Below the pieces are notes generated by a model. That model was not told where the DNA came from. It did not search any database and worked only from the letters and a program-made list of their open reading frames with translations. A stretch of DNA of 64,000 nt. Origin: Bifidobacterium sp. (GTDB taxonomy: Bacteria > Actinomycetota > Actinomycetes > Actinomycetales > Bifidobacteriaceae). This document shows, piece after piece, positions 28,942-41,508 of the stretch. The stretch covers positions 1 through 64,000 of the forward strand of contig NZ_JALCCV010000008.1 of NCBI RefSeq assembly GCF_022640935.1. Reading direction: 5' to 3'. Made by a program: the position numbers and the translations under genes. Every line of letters starts with the position of its first letter. Within the stretch, counting starts at the first letter, position 1.

Positions 28942-29870
28942 TACGACGCATCCCCCTCATGACGTTCGCCCGAAGCGTACCCAAGCGTTTCGCTGTGGTC
29001 TCGCTCGCGCCAGCCGACCACCGGAAGATCGAATTTCGAAACAAGCCGATTGGTGAATGGAACACCTGACAATCGCGCCAAGTGCAATGTGTCGCGCGAC
29101 TCGCGCACCTCGATGCGAGTGCCGCGCGGCAGCTCGCGCTGGCGGCGCCCATCGCAGCAGATCCAGCCTGCCGACGAGGAATCCTCCATGATGTCCACGG
29201 TGAATGTGGATCCCGAGCCGATGATGAGCGGCCGTGCGAAGAGGGCATGCGCGGCGATCGGCACCAGCTGCAGCGCTTTGACGTTCGGCCATATCACCGG
29301 GCCTCCGGCCGAGAATGCGTAGGCCGTCGAACCGGTAGGCGTCGAGACGATGATGCCATCACAGCTGAAGGAGTTCATCGCCACGCCGTCCACTTGGATG
29401 GCCAAGCCGATCATCTTGCCACGGTCCGCCGTGCCCAGCGTGATGTCGTTGAGCGCCCAGTCGTGGATCGGCTCCTTTGCCCCCGGCAGCCACACGTCGG
29501 CGTGGGCGACCATGCGTTCGTCGATGGAATAATCATGATCGGCGACCCGCTGGATGGCTTCACTCATCTGGAAGCTCTCGAATTCGGCCAGAAAACCGAC
29601 ATGTCCCAGATTCACGCCGAGAATCGGCACATCGGTGCAGTAGATCAGTTCGGCGGCGCGCAGAATAGTGCCATCGCCCCCCAGCACCAGGACGATCTCC
29701 GTGTCCGGATCCACAGCCTTGGTCGGCGTGCCGAACACCGGCGCCTCGGCATTGTCCACGACGGTGACAGTGAAACCCGCATGATTGAGCTGCCCGATCG
29801 CGGCGGATACCACCCCGCGCCTTCGCAGGGCAGGATGGGTGACGATTACCGCATGCCGGCCTTCGACCAT
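28941..29870 (-). CDS. nadK: NAD kinase
   Basis: IVLVLGGDGTILRAAELIYCTDVPILGVNLGHVGFLAEFE...NDITLGTADRGKMIGLAIQVDGVAMNSFSCDGIIVSTPTGSTAYAFSAGGPVIWP. Confidence 0.97.
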   Translation of the reverse strand: MVEGRHAVIVTHPALRRRGVVSAAIGQLNHAGFTVTVVDNAEAPVFGTPTKAVDPDTEIVLVLGGDGTILRAAELIYCTDVPILGVNLGHVGFLAEFESFQMSEAIQRVADHDYSIDERMVAHADVWLPGAKEPIHDWALNDITLGTADRGKMIGLAIQVDGVAMNSFSCDGIIVSTPTGSTAYAFSAGGPVIWPNVKALQLVPIAAHALFARPLIIGSGSTFTVDIMEDSSSAGWICCDGRRQRELPRGTRIEVRESRDTLHLARLSGVPFTNRLVSKFDLPVVGWRERDHSETLGYASGERHEGDAS

Positions 29871-30151
29871 GGCTGAGCCTCATTTCTCATTCGACAACGT
29901 CCACCGTCTCCCTATCCTAACCGAACCAGCGCCCGTAGCTCTGCGAGGAAATCAACAATGAATCTCAGCACACGAAAACGTCATTTGCCCAAGCTGACAG
30001 GTAATAACGAGAGATGCGCGAATTGAATACCCGCACATGTTCTTGCAGTTTCCTGCATATAGCATCGTGCGGAGCGCGAAAAACCGCTATGCATGGAACA
30101 TAGTAGCCTGCCGGGCTGATGCGACGCTGGCGCACGGGGAAGGAGGCGCTG

Positions 30152-30853
30152 ATGAAAGCGATGAATCTCACTTCATTCGGCGGGTTCATCCGCGCCGGGA
30201 ACTACGGCCATCTCGCGCTCAATGGTCCTCATACCTTGGAACGCGGCGTACGCTTCGAACAACTGACAATCAACGGCCGCGTGCGTGCATCCGGATACCG
30301 CGGCAGGCATGTCGTCGTCTCCTCGGGCCATCTCGTAAGCGATGGCGATATGACGGTGCAGCGCATTTCCGGACATGGTCGTATGCAGCTGCGCGGACGG
30401 CTGGAGTGCGCGGCGATGGAGTTCATCGGCGAACTCGAAATCTCCCGGCCTTTGATATGCACAGGACAGCTCAGCGTATATGGCTCGTTGACCAGCACCA
30501 GCCAGATCACGGCGCAATCGTTCACCATGTACGGCGTGTTGGAGGCTTTGGAACTGCATGCGCGCGAAGCGCTTATCGAGCCGTTCGAAACCAAGCTGGC
30601 AACCCGCTTGGGCATGACCGATTATCGCGCAAGAAGCCACGTGAAAACCATCCATGCCGGAACGCTGACCGCGCGGCGGCTCAATTGCGCGACGCTGAAC
30701 GTCGACTCGGCCACGTTGCGCGACGGATGCGCAGTGGAACACGCCGAATTCATCGATGAGCTCGCCGTCGACCAATCCTCATCCGTGATGATGCTCGGCA
30801 AACCCGTTCAGGTCGTCAGCCGTGACGGTGCGTTCCGGCTGAGGCAGGCATAG
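30152..30853 (+). CDS. Bactofilin-like / polymer-forming beta-helical protein
   Basis: gaaggaggcgctg ATG RBS. Repeating short beta-strand pattern (IRAGNYGHLALNGPHTLERGVRFEQLTINGRVRASGYRGRHVVVSSGHLVSDGDMTVQRISGHGRMQLRGRLECAAMEFIGELEISRPLICTGQLSVYGSLTSTSQITAQSFTMYGVLEA). Fold inferred by eye. Confidence 0.6.
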   Translation: MKAMNLTSFGGFIRAGNYGHLALNGPHTLERGVRFEQLTINGRVRASGYRGRHVVVSSGHLVSDGDMTVQRISGHGRMQLRGRLECAAMEFIGELEISRPLICTGQLSVYGSLTSTSQITAQSFTMYGVLEALELHAREALIEPFETKLATRLGMTDYRARSHVKTIHAGTLTARRLNCATLNVDSATLRDGCAVEHAEFIDELAVDQSSSVMMLGKPVQVVSRDGAFRLRQA

Positions 30854-31734
30854 AGCAGGTACTCGATATTGCCGGCCGACCCTTCGATCGGGCTGACGCA
30901 GTGTGACCGGATATCAAAACCCTGCATCCGCGCGCAATCCATCACTGTGTGCAGAGCCCGTTCGCGCAACACCGGATCTTCGACGACGCCGTTCTTTCCC
31001 AACCGTCCTTTGCCGACTTCGAACTGCGGCTTGACCAGCAGCACCACATGGGCGCCTGGCGCGGCCAGCTGGGCGATAACCGGTATGACATACGTCAAAG
31101 AGACGAACGACACGTCGGCGACGATCAGCTGTGGCGCGACCGGCAGATCATCGGGCAAGACATCGCGTATATTGACGCCGCTCATCTCGATGATGCGCGG
31201 ATCGGCGGCGATGCGTGCATCGAGCTGGCCGTGGCCCACGTCAAGGGCGATGACTTTGTCTGCACCCCGGCGCAACAGCACATCGCAGAAGCCGCCTGTC
31301 GACGCGCCGATATCGAGGCAGTGCAAGCCGCGTGGGGACGGCAGACCGGACGAGGCGAAGGCATGGAAGGCACCGACCAGCTTGTAAGCGCCACGCGAGA
31401 CATAGTCCTCACCCTTATCGACGCGCAATGCATCGCCGGCCCCCACTGGAGCGGATGCTTTGTGCGCCATCACGCCGTTGACGAGCACATGGCCCTCACG
31501 GATCAAAGCCTGCGCTTTGGTGCGGGTTCTGATCAGCCCGCGTGCCACGAGCGCGAGATCCAGCCGAAGCGGCTGCGCGGCCGCATTGCCTGCGCTGCCT
31601 GTCGCACCGTGATGACCGTCGGGATGCAGGACGAATCGGCTGCCCGTGCTCATATCGGAATGGCCATCCGGATGTATCTCGATGCTGCTGGCCTGCTGCG
31701 GACTGCGGCTAGCCACGGCTGCTGTCCAACTCAC
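30808..31734 (-). CDS. tlyA: TlyA-family 16S/23S rRNA 2'-O-methyltransferase
   Basis: LRLDLALVARGLIRTRTKAQALIREGHVLVNGVMAHKASAPVGAGDALRV...YVSRGAYKLVGAFHAF...LDIGASTGGFCDVLLRRGADKVIALDVGHGQLD; start uncertain. Confidence 0.95.
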   Translation of the reverse strand: MSWTAAVASRSPQQASSIEIHPDGHSDMSTGSRFVLHPDGHHGATGSAGNAAAQPLRLDLALVARGLIRTRTKAQALIREGHVLVNGVMAHKASAPVGAGDALRVDKGEDYVSRGAYKLVGAFHAFASSGLPSPRGLHCLDIGASTGGFCDVLLRRGADKVIALDVGHGQLDARIAADPRIIEMSGVNIRDVLPDDLPVAPQLIVADVSFVSLTYVIPVIAQLAAPGAHVVLLVKPQFEVGKGRLGKNGVVEDPVLRERALHTVMDCARMQGFDIRSHCVSPIEGSAGNIEYLLYACLSRNAPSRLTT

Positions 31735-31906
31735 GTTGCAGCTGGGCGAGAATGCCGGAGTATGTGGCTATGCGGTCCTCGTCTGCAGCCCCGTCCTGTT
31801 CGGCTAGTTTCGGATAGCGTCGCAGGATGTCATCGCCGGATTCAGATCGAGGATCATGCGGCTCGCGGGAACTGTTGCTGTTCGCATCGCATGTGGCGTC
31901 ACTCAT
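31709..31906 (-). CDS. Small conserved protein (65 aa) between HAD hydrolase and tlyA, Rv1693-like position
   Basis: MSDATCDANSNSSREPHDPRSESGDDILRRYPKLAEQDGAADEDRIATYSGILAQLQRELDSSRG; ATGA overlap with upstream stop and overlap with tlyA. Confidence 0.75.
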   Translation of the reverse strand: MSDATCDANSNSSREPHDPRSESGDDILRRYPKLAEQDGAADEDRIATYSGILAQLQRELDSSRG

Positions 31907-32991
31907 TGTGGGTCGGCTCCCCCGACGGCACAATCAGGAAGCGTGATGTCTGCGATATCTTCGCCGCAGTCGGCGTATTCCCATGCCAGGCAGCAGGCGG
32001 CGCGCAACGCGTTGATATCGCTGCTGTCGCTGACGTGCAACGCACCGTCTTCGATCCATGCCCGCGCCGCGCCGACCGTCGCCTCGGCCGCACCACGATC
32101 GGTAGCACCACAGCTCCATGAGCCGTCGTCGTTTCTGAGCGGCTCGGGCTGGGCCTCATTCAGGCCACGCAGGTCCGGGACGATATACGTCGGCCGCAAA
32201 TGCGCCGGGGCGCTCATCAGCTCATGCGGGTTGGTGACCCCGGTGAGCACGGCCAGCGAATCGTAGCCGCCGCGGTTTCCCGCTTCGATATCGGTATCAA
32301 GACGGTCGCCGATGGCCAGGCAGGCCCGCTTCGCCACAGGGTCGCTGCCGTCCCGGGCAGCCAGCAGCCTCGCCTCGTCATACATCGCCGATTCTGGCTT
32401 GCCCGCCGAAGCGACCGGCTCGACGCCGGTAGCGGCGATAACGGCCTGGATGAGTGACCCGCAGCCTGGGGCTATGCCCAATTCGCGCGGTATCGTCAGG
32501 TCACGATTCGTGACGAAATACGTCGCCCCGCGTTCGACGGCAAACGACGCCTCGGCCAGCTCATGCCACGCCAGATCGGGGTACCAGCCTTGGATCACCG
32601 CCTGCGGATCGTCCTGCGCTCCTTCGACTATGTGCAGGCCAGCTTTGCGGACTTCTTCGCGCAAATGCTCGGCACCCAGCACCAGAACATCTGAGCCCTC
32701 ATCCACATGGCGGGCGACCATGCGAGCGGCCACGACGGCGGAGGTGATGATCTGCCACGGTTCGACGTCGAGCGCGAAGCCGCGCAGCTGTTCGGCGACG
32801 ACATGCTGAAAACGCGAGGAATTGTTGGTCGTATATTCCACCGTCATCCCGATGCGCTCAGCTGCACGGATCGAATCGGCGGCGTGCTCGATAGGGTTCT
32901 TGCCCCGATACACCACGCCGTCCAGATCAAGCAATGCCAGCTGATACGCCCTGCTCAACGCCTGCTCTGACCCTTGTAGAAAACGCGTCAT
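31903..32991 (-). CDS. HAD-IIA family hydrolase (NagD-like)
   Basis: AYQLALLDLDGVVYRGKNPIEHAADSIRAAERIGMTVEYTTNNSSRFQHVVAEQLRGFALDVEPWQIITSAVVAARM...; start MTRFLQG. Confidence 0.95.
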   Translation of the reverse strand: MTRFLQGSEQALSRAYQLALLDLDGVVYRGKNPIEHAADSIRAAERIGMTVEYTTNNSSRFQHVVAEQLRGFALDVEPWQIITSAVVAARMVARHVDEGSDVLVLGAEHLREEVRKAGLHIVEGAQDDPQAVIQGWYPDLAWHELAEASFAVERGATYFVTNRDLTIPRELGIAPGCGSLIQAVIAATGVEPVASAGKPESAMYDEARLLAARDGSDPVAKRACLAIGDRLDTDIEAGNRGGYDSLAVLTGVTNPHELMSAPAHLRPTYIVPDLRGLNEAQPEPLRNDDGSWSCGATDRGAAEATVGAARAWIEDGALHVSDSSDINALRAACCLAWEYADCGEDIADITLPDCAVGGADPQ

Positions 32992-33037
32992 GACCTCGTC
33001 CTCTTCCTTCCCCCCTACCGCCAGTTTCCTGACCGCC

Positions 33038-35383
33038 TTATTCTTCGGACCCGCCGTCGGCCGTCTCCGGCGCGAGTCCGCTCTGGAGAGCCGCCGGGTC
33101 AACGGCCGCATCCACGCCTGCGCCAGCTTCCTGCGCGGGCAGTTCCTGCTCGTCGTCGCCTTCGGCATTGCCAGCCTCGCCGTCCACAGTCCCTGCAGCG
33201 GCCTTGGCGCGCACGTTCTCTTCCGTCGCATCCGCCGCAGTGCCCACTGGCACAGTATCGACATCCACCGCCGCATCGACGTGCGCAGCGGCATCGGCAT
33301 CCTCGACAACGTCAGCCATGCTGGATTCTTCGACCGTGCGGGCAGCCTCAATCACGTCAGCATCTTCCGACGCATCGGCTTCTTCCTCTTCGTGGGCGAT
33401 CTCTTGGGCAGCTCCTTCGGAGGAGTTCCCGATGGCCTCCTCCGCGTCCTCGGAATGCTCAGCATCACCAGCCGCACTGGCGCCATCGGAGCCGTCAGCA
33501 CCGTCATCAGGCGCATACTGGGCGTCGTCCCAGGAGATGCCAAGCTGGTCCATCAGCTCGCCGGGAAGATCCTCGAGATCGTAGTCGATGACGATATCGT
33601 CCGATTCCTCGTCCTCATCCTCGTCGGCATACTGCAATTCGAGCCACTCGATCACCGGGTCAAGATCCGTTGCCTGGTCGCTATGGCCGGATTCCTCGAG
33701 GAAGTTCTGCTCGGCCTGCAGCGCACGCATGCGGTACGCGCCCGGAAGCCCTTTGGATGCGCCGAGCTTGTGCACGATCTCGATGGCCTGATCCCACAAC
33801 TGCAAATCACCCAGAGCGCCCGCGTACACGAGGAACATCTCGACCTTCGACTCGCCCTGCAGGCTCTTGCCCTCGTCTGACAGCGCCAGCTCGATGGCCT
33901 TCTTCGGATTGCCTAGACCGCGTTCGCAGTCCGCCATGAACGGCAGGTAATCAGCGAAGCCATTCATGCGATGCGCAGTCTGGAATTCGCGCAACGCCAG
34001 CTTGTAATCGCCTTGGCGGTACGAGACGAATGCGAGCGTCTCGCGGCTGAAGTCGATGCGGGAAGCCTGCCGTGCCGCCCATTTGGCATGCTCCAACGCC
34101 GACTGCGGGTCGCTTTCCTCAAGTGTGTACGCGGCTAGGATATGCAAGCCGATATTTTCCGCATGCTCCTTGGCGAGCCCGCGCAAACGCTCCTTCTCGT
34201 CCTTGGAGAGCATCGACCATTCCATGCCTCGCGGCATACGCGGCTCATCGGGCCTACGATGCGTATACGGATTCTGCGAAGGGAAGGATATCGTGCCGTC
34301 CGAATTGCGGCGCGGGGCACTGAGATAGTCCTCCCGACGCTGCGAACGGTATCCATCGCGCTCGTTGCGGTCGAATTTGCGGTCTGAGCCGTCGCGTCGA
34401 TCATCGTGACGGTAACCGCCGCCCTGATCATTTCTGCGGTAACCGCCGCCCTGGCCATCACGACGCGGCGCATACGGACGATGCTCGCCGCTGCGTTCGC
34501 CGCCACGCTCGCCATCGCGGTGAAAATCACGATGGAAGTCGCGGCGATCGCCGCCTCTGCGGTCATCACGCCGATCGTCACGGCGGAAATCCCGTCCATC
34601 GCGCTCACCACGGTCGCTGCGTCCTTGGTAGCCGCCTCTGTGGTCATCACGCCGGAAGTCGCGATGGTCGCCGTCACGATGAAAATCGCGGCGATCATTG
34701 TCATGACGATATCCGCCGCGCGAATTCCCACGCTGCTCGCCATCGCGGTGGAAATCGCGACGATCGTCACGACGATCATTCTTATGGAAGTCGCGACGCT
34801 CGCCGTCCTGGCGGTACCCTTCCCGGCGTTCCTCCGAGTTCTCGTCGCGGTGGAAATCCTTGCGATATCCCTTGCCATGGAAATCGCGGCTGTGGAAGTC
34901 GCGACGATCAGCGCTGCGGCCATCACGATGGAAGTCGCGACGCTGCCTTTCGCCGTCGCCATGCTCGCCGTCACGATGGAAATCATGATGGTCGCCACCA
35001 TGCCCATAGCGCGGGTTCTCCCCATCGCGCCGCCCGCGATAACCGCCGTGTTCGCCGTCGCGGCGGGGTTTGTCGTATCGCCGATCGCCGCCATGGCCCT
35101 GGTTCGAGAAACGCCGTTCCTGCGCTTCGTGTTCGCCGTGCGCATCTTCGTGGTCGCGGGCGTGGTCATGATATCCACGATCCGGCCGCTCGCCATTCGA
35201 ACGGTGGAAGCCGCCGTTGCGATCCCCGCCGTAGGAATGGCCCGAATGGCCACCGTGCGAGTTGTACGAACGCCCCGAATGCCCTTCGCCCGATCCATGA
35301 TGGAACCCGCCGCCCGAGCGCGAGCCTGACTTGCGTGATCCGAATGATTTGCCGTCGCGCGATCCGCGCTGATCTTCTACCAT
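33038..35383 (-). CDS. TPR-like protein with giant RD/FH/RG-rich disordered N-terminal arm and acidic C-terminal tail
   Basis: 781 aa: (RDFHRDG)n-like arm, then MEWSMLSKDEKERLRGLAKEHAENIGLHILAAYTLEESDPQSALEHAKWAARQASRIDFSRETLAFVSYRQGDYKLALREFQTAHRM... (TPR-like), then DDGADGSDGASAAGDAEHSEDAEEAIG... acidic tail. Confidence 0.9.
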   Translation of the reverse strand: MVEDQRGSRDGKSFGSRKSGSRSGGGFHHGSGEGHSGRSYNSHGGHSGHSYGGDRNGGFHRSNGERPDRGYHDHARDHEDAHGEHEAQERRFSNQGHGGDRRYDKPRRDGEHGGYRGRRDGENPRYGHGGDHHDFHRDGEHGDGERQRRDFHRDGRSADRRDFHSRDFHGKGYRKDFHRDENSEERREGYRQDGERRDFHKNDRRDDRRDFHRDGEQRGNSRGGYRHDNDRRDFHRDGDHRDFRRDDHRGGYQGRSDRGERDGRDFRRDDRRDDRRGGDRRDFHRDFHRDGERGGERSGEHRPYAPRRDGQGGGYRRNDQGGGYRHDDRRDGSDRKFDRNERDGYRSQRREDYLSAPRRNSDGTISFPSQNPYTHRRPDEPRMPRGMEWSMLSKDEKERLRGLAKEHAENIGLHILAAYTLEESDPQSALEHAKWAARQASRIDFSRETLAFVSYRQGDYKLALREFQTAHRMNGFADYLPFMADCERGLGNPKKAIELALSDEGKSLQGESKVEMFLVYAGALGDLQLWDQAIEIVHKLGASKGLPGAYRMRALQAEQNFLEESGHSDQATDLDPVIEWLELQYADEDEDEESDDIVIDYDLEDLPGELMDQLGISWDDAQYAPDDGADGSDGASAAGDAEHSEDAEEAIGNSSEGAAQEIAHEEEEADASEDADVIEAARTVEESSMADVVEDADAAAHVDAAVDVDTVPVGTAADATEENVRAKAAAGTVDGEAGNAEGDDEQELPAQEAGAGVDAAVDPAALQSGLAPETADGGSEE

Positions 35384-35472
35384 AGTGTTTCCTTAGTTTC
35401 CGTACCGTACCTAGTGTGCCACAACGCTTCGCGATGCGGCCGTCCGCATTGCGAGACGCTACTCGCGCCACT

Positions 35473-36813
35473 TCACTGATTGCTGTTCGCCGATTGCTCG
35501 ACCACGCCTAGAGCTTTTTTCCCGCGTCGGATCAAAGCGAAACGGCCATGCAGGAAGTCCTCGTCACCAAGTGTCTGTTCAGCGTCGGCAACCCTGGCGT
35601 TGTTGACGTAGACGCCTCCTGACGCGATGGTCTTGCGTGCTTCGGAAATCGATCTGAACAGCCCGGCGGCAGCCCCCGCTTCGGACACCCGCTCGCCAGG
35701 CTGCGCCTGTGCGAACTGCGCTGCGCCTGCGTCGCCGACCTGTGTCTTGAGCCCGTCCAACGCCGCTTCAAGGGTCTGCGCATCAATCGCGCGCAGGTCG
35801 CCGCCGCGCCCGAACAGCGCCGAAGAAGCGTCGATAGCCTGTTGCGTCGCCGCTTCGCCGTGCACGAGGCTCGTGACCTCCCATGCCAGAGCACGCTGCG
35901 CCTCACGCGCACCCGGATTCGTTGTGACGCAGCGTTCGAGCCGTCCGATCTCCTCCTTGGGAAGGAAGGTAAAGACCTTGAGCAGTTTGGCGGCTTCGGT
36001 GTCAGGCTGATTGAGCCAGAACTGGTAGAACTTGTAAGGGCTGAGCATTCCCGGATCAAGCCAGACCGCATTGCCTTCGGATTTGCCGAATTTCTTGCCC
36101 TGACTGTCGGAGATGATCGGGCTGGTGAACACGTTGACGTTCGCCTCGCGCACCTTGTGAATCAGCTCAAGGCCCGAGGTGAGATTGCCCCATTGGTCCG
36201 AGCCGCCAAGCTGCACCGTGCAGCCGTACTCGTCGTACAGATGCAGGAAGTCATTGCCCTGCAGCACCTGGTAGCTGAATTCAGTAAACGAAATGCCTTC
36301 TTCCGATTCGAGCCTGCGGGCGACGGTGTCCTTGGACAGCATGGTGCCAAGGCGGAAATTCTTGCCGATGTCGCGCAGGAAATCGATGACCGACATGCTT
36401 GCAGTCCAGTCGTAGTTGCTCACGAACCGCACGGGATTGCTGCCATCAACCTCCAGAATGCCGGAGATTTGCGATTTGAGGCGTTCGGACCAGCCCGCCA
36501 CGACCTCTTTGGGGTTGAGCGTGCGCTCGCCGCTCTGCCTTGGGTCGCCGATCAACCCGGTCGCGCCGCCGACCAATGCGATGGGATGATGCCCCGCCGC
36601 CTGCAGATGACGCATGATGATGAGCTGCACGAGGTTGCCGGCATGCAGGGACGCCGCCGTCGGATCGAATCCGCAGTAATAGGTGATGGGGCCGCCGTTC
36701 AACGCCTGCGCGAGTTGGTCGCGATCCGTGGACTGAGTGATCAATCCACGCCAATTCAACTCCTCGAAGAGCGAGTTAAATCCCGCCTCCCTGAAATTGG
36801 TGACGTGAGCCAT
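35473..36813 (-). CDS. tyrS: Tyrosyl-tRNA synthetase
   Basis: [91 protein letters not shown]...; [13 protein letters not shown]. Confidence 0.97.
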   Translation of the reverse strand: MAHVTNFREAGFNSLFEELNWRGLITQSTDRDQLAQALNGGPITYYCGFDPTAASLHAGNLVQLIIMRHLQAAGHHPIALVGGATGLIGDPRQSGERTLNPKEVVAGWSERLKSQISGILEVDGSNPVRFVSNYDWTASMSVIDFLRDIGKNFRLGTMLSKDTVARRLESEEGISFTEFSYQVLQGNDFLHLYDEYGCTVQLGGSDQWGNLTSGLELIHKVREANVNVFTSPIISDSQGKKFGKSEGNAVWLDPGMLSPYKFYQFWLNQPDTEAAKLLKVFTFLPKEEIGRLERCVTTNPGAREAQRALAWEVTSLVHGEAATQQAIDASSALFGRGGDLRAIDAQTLEAALDGLKTQVGDAGAAQFAQAQPGERVSEAGAAAGLFRSISEARKTIASGGVYVNNARVADAEQTLGDEDFLHGRFALIRRGKKALGVVEQSANSNQ

Positions 36814-37000
36814 ATCTAGTGCCTCTCCCCTGTCAAATTGTGGACAACAACGCACACGGCCCCAGGCCATGCAAACCTGTCCAGTTTCGCAGGAAGCGGC
36901 GACAGCTCTATCACTGGCAGCGCAACGGGCGCTACCGCGCAAACGCGATCGCCCTAGGTGCGCAGCCGCCTCCTCGCGCTGCACGTTGAGGCGTTTCTCG

Positions 37001-39830
<2,830 letters not shown>

Positions 39831-39874
39831 TGCAACCCTTTCTCTAACGTCGTTCATCAGTATATACGAAGTAT

Positions 39875-39888
39875 TGCATATTTATGCA
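39875..39888. promoter_or_regulatory. Putative ARG box upstream of argG
   Basis: Perfect dyad TGCATA-tt-TATGCA, matching TGCATA-ac-TATGCA upstream of argC. Confidence 0.75.
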
Positions 39889-39957
39889 GTCGGTGAGTCG
39901 CCATGTTGCCGCAGGCGATTTCAGCCGCGGCTGGGCCACAGCGAGCGAGCATCGGTG

Positions 39958-40479
39958 TCATGCCGTTCTAGAGGCGACATCCAACAGCCAAGATCCATAC
40001 TCGCGCGCCAGCCTGTCGGTGGCGCAGATCAGCAGCACCGTATCGTCTCCGGCGATAGTGCCGAGAATACCCTCGAGAGGCTGCTTGTCGATCACGCTCG
40101 CCACGTATTGCGCCGCGCCGGACGGCGTGTGGACCACCACCAGGTTTCTGGCATCCGCCACTGAAACCACAAGCCCGTAGAGCACCCGCTCCAGCTGCTG
40201 TTCGATGCGTTTCATCGCCTTCGCCGAGTTTTCACCGACCGGCTGAGCGCCGAGCGAATACGCCACCGTGCCATCTTTGAGACGCGTCTTCGTGGCGTTC
40301 AGCTCGTCGAGATCGCGGCTCAGCGTGGCTTGGGTCACGTCGATGCCTTCATCGGCCAGAATGGTGCAGAGCTGGGATTGCGAGGTGATGATGTGGGTCA
40401 GCACAGCATGCTCTATGGCGCTCAGACGGGCCGCCCTCGTAGCCGGGCGGTGCAACTCGGCGCGCGCATGCGCCTCCAT
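39958..40479 (-). CDS. argR: Arginine repressor
   Basis: [66 protein letters not shown]...; C-terminal [39 protein letters not shown]. Confidence 0.96.
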   Translation of the reverse strand: MEAHARAELHRPATRAARLSAIEHAVLTHIITSQSQLCTILADEGIDVTQATLSRDLDELNATKTRLKDGTVAYSLGAQPVGENSAKAMKRIEQQLERVLYGLVVSVADARNLVVVHTPSGAAQYVASVIDKQPLEGILGTIAGDDTVLLICATDRLAREYGSWLLDVASRTA

Positions 40480-40484
40480 ACGGC

Positions 40485-41450
40485 TCACGACAACATGCTT
40501 TCGTCGTCGCGTTGGATGCCGATGAGCCACGTAAGCAGCGCCTTCTGGGCGTGCAAACGGTTCTCCGCCTCCTCCCAGACCACTGATTGCGGTCCGTCGA
40601 TCACGCCAGCGGTGACCTCCTTGCCGCGGTATGCGGGCAGGCAATGCTGGAACAGTGCGTCGGGCTTGGCCAGCGCCATAAGCCCGTCATTGACTTGGTA
40701 CTTCCAGAACGGCTTGGAACGAATCGCATATTCGCCCTCTTCGCCCATCGACACCCACGTGTCCGTGAACACGCAGTCCACGCCACGGACGGCTTCAGCC
40801 GGATCAGTCGTCACGAGTATCGAGCCGCCGGTGGTTTCGGCGATGGCTTGGGCGTCTTTGACGATCCGTTCATCGGGCAGGTACCCGTTGGGCCCGCTCA
40901 CGCGCACATCCATGCCTGCCGTCGCGCCGGCCAAGAGGTAGGAGTTGGCCATGTTGTTGGCCGCATCGCCAAGATAGGCGATGCTTTTGCCGGCAAGGGC
41001 GTCGACGCCGCCGCGCAATTGCGCGATGGTGAGGAAATCGGCCAGTACCTGGCAGGGATGGAATTGGTCGGTCAGCGCGTTGACGACCGGGACCGTGGCG
41101 TATTGCGCCATTTCCTCGACCCGTTCCTGGCCGAACGTGCGCCAGACGATGGCCGAGGTCATGCGGGTGAGCACCCGCGCGGTGTCGGCGACCGGCTCGC
41201 CGCGCCCCAGCTGCGAACCCGACTTGTCAATGACCAGCGGATAGCCGCCCAATTCGGCCACGCCGACCGAGAAGCTCGAGCGCGTACGCGTGCTCGGCTT
41301 GTCGAAGAGCACAGCCACGGCCTGCGGCCCTTCAAAAGGCCGGTGGTAGAAACGGTCCTCGCGGAAATGCATCGCAAGCCTGAGAATCTGCAGCTGCTCG
41401 TCATGCGTGATATCGTCATCGCGCAGCATGTGGCGTAATTGGCCGGTCAT
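40485..41450 (-). CDS. argF: Ornithine carbamoyltransferase
   Basis: [57 protein letters not shown]...[43 protein letters not shown]. Confidence 0.97.
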   Translation of the reverse strand: MTGQLRHMLRDDDITHDEQLQILRLAMHFREDRFYHRPFEGPQAVAVLFDKPSTRTRSSFSVGVAELGGYPLVIDKSGSQLGRGEPVADTARVLTRMTSAIVWRTFGQERVEEMAQYATVPVVNALTDQFHPCQVLADFLTIAQLRGGVDALAGKSIAYLGDAANNMANSYLLAGATAGMDVRVSGPNGYLPDERIVKDAQAIAETTGGSILVTTDPAEAVRGVDCVFTDTWVSMGEEGEYAIRSKPFWKYQVNDGLMALAKPDALFQHCLPAYRGKEVTAGVIDGPQSVVWEEAENRLHAQKALLTWLIGIQRDDESMLS

Positions 41451-41508
41451 GGGCGTCCTCCTTGGTTGTTGTCCTGCAGTTGTTGTGCATTCGTATCAAA
41501 TGATGGTT

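Noticed and set aside
34480-34990. Possible CRISPR-like array from repeated cgcgatggaaatc/ gaaatcgcgacg words
   Set aside because: The repeats are codons of the RDFH peptide repeat, irregularly spaced and within a continuous reading frame; no spacer/repeat structure.
34406-35329. 307-aa very hydrophobic + strand ORF (MTVTAALIISAVTAALAITTRR...) that looks like a membrane protein
   Set aside because: Exact antisense of the RDFHRDG-repeat region; the hydrophobic composition is the mechanical complement of R/D/H codons. No RBS or domain.
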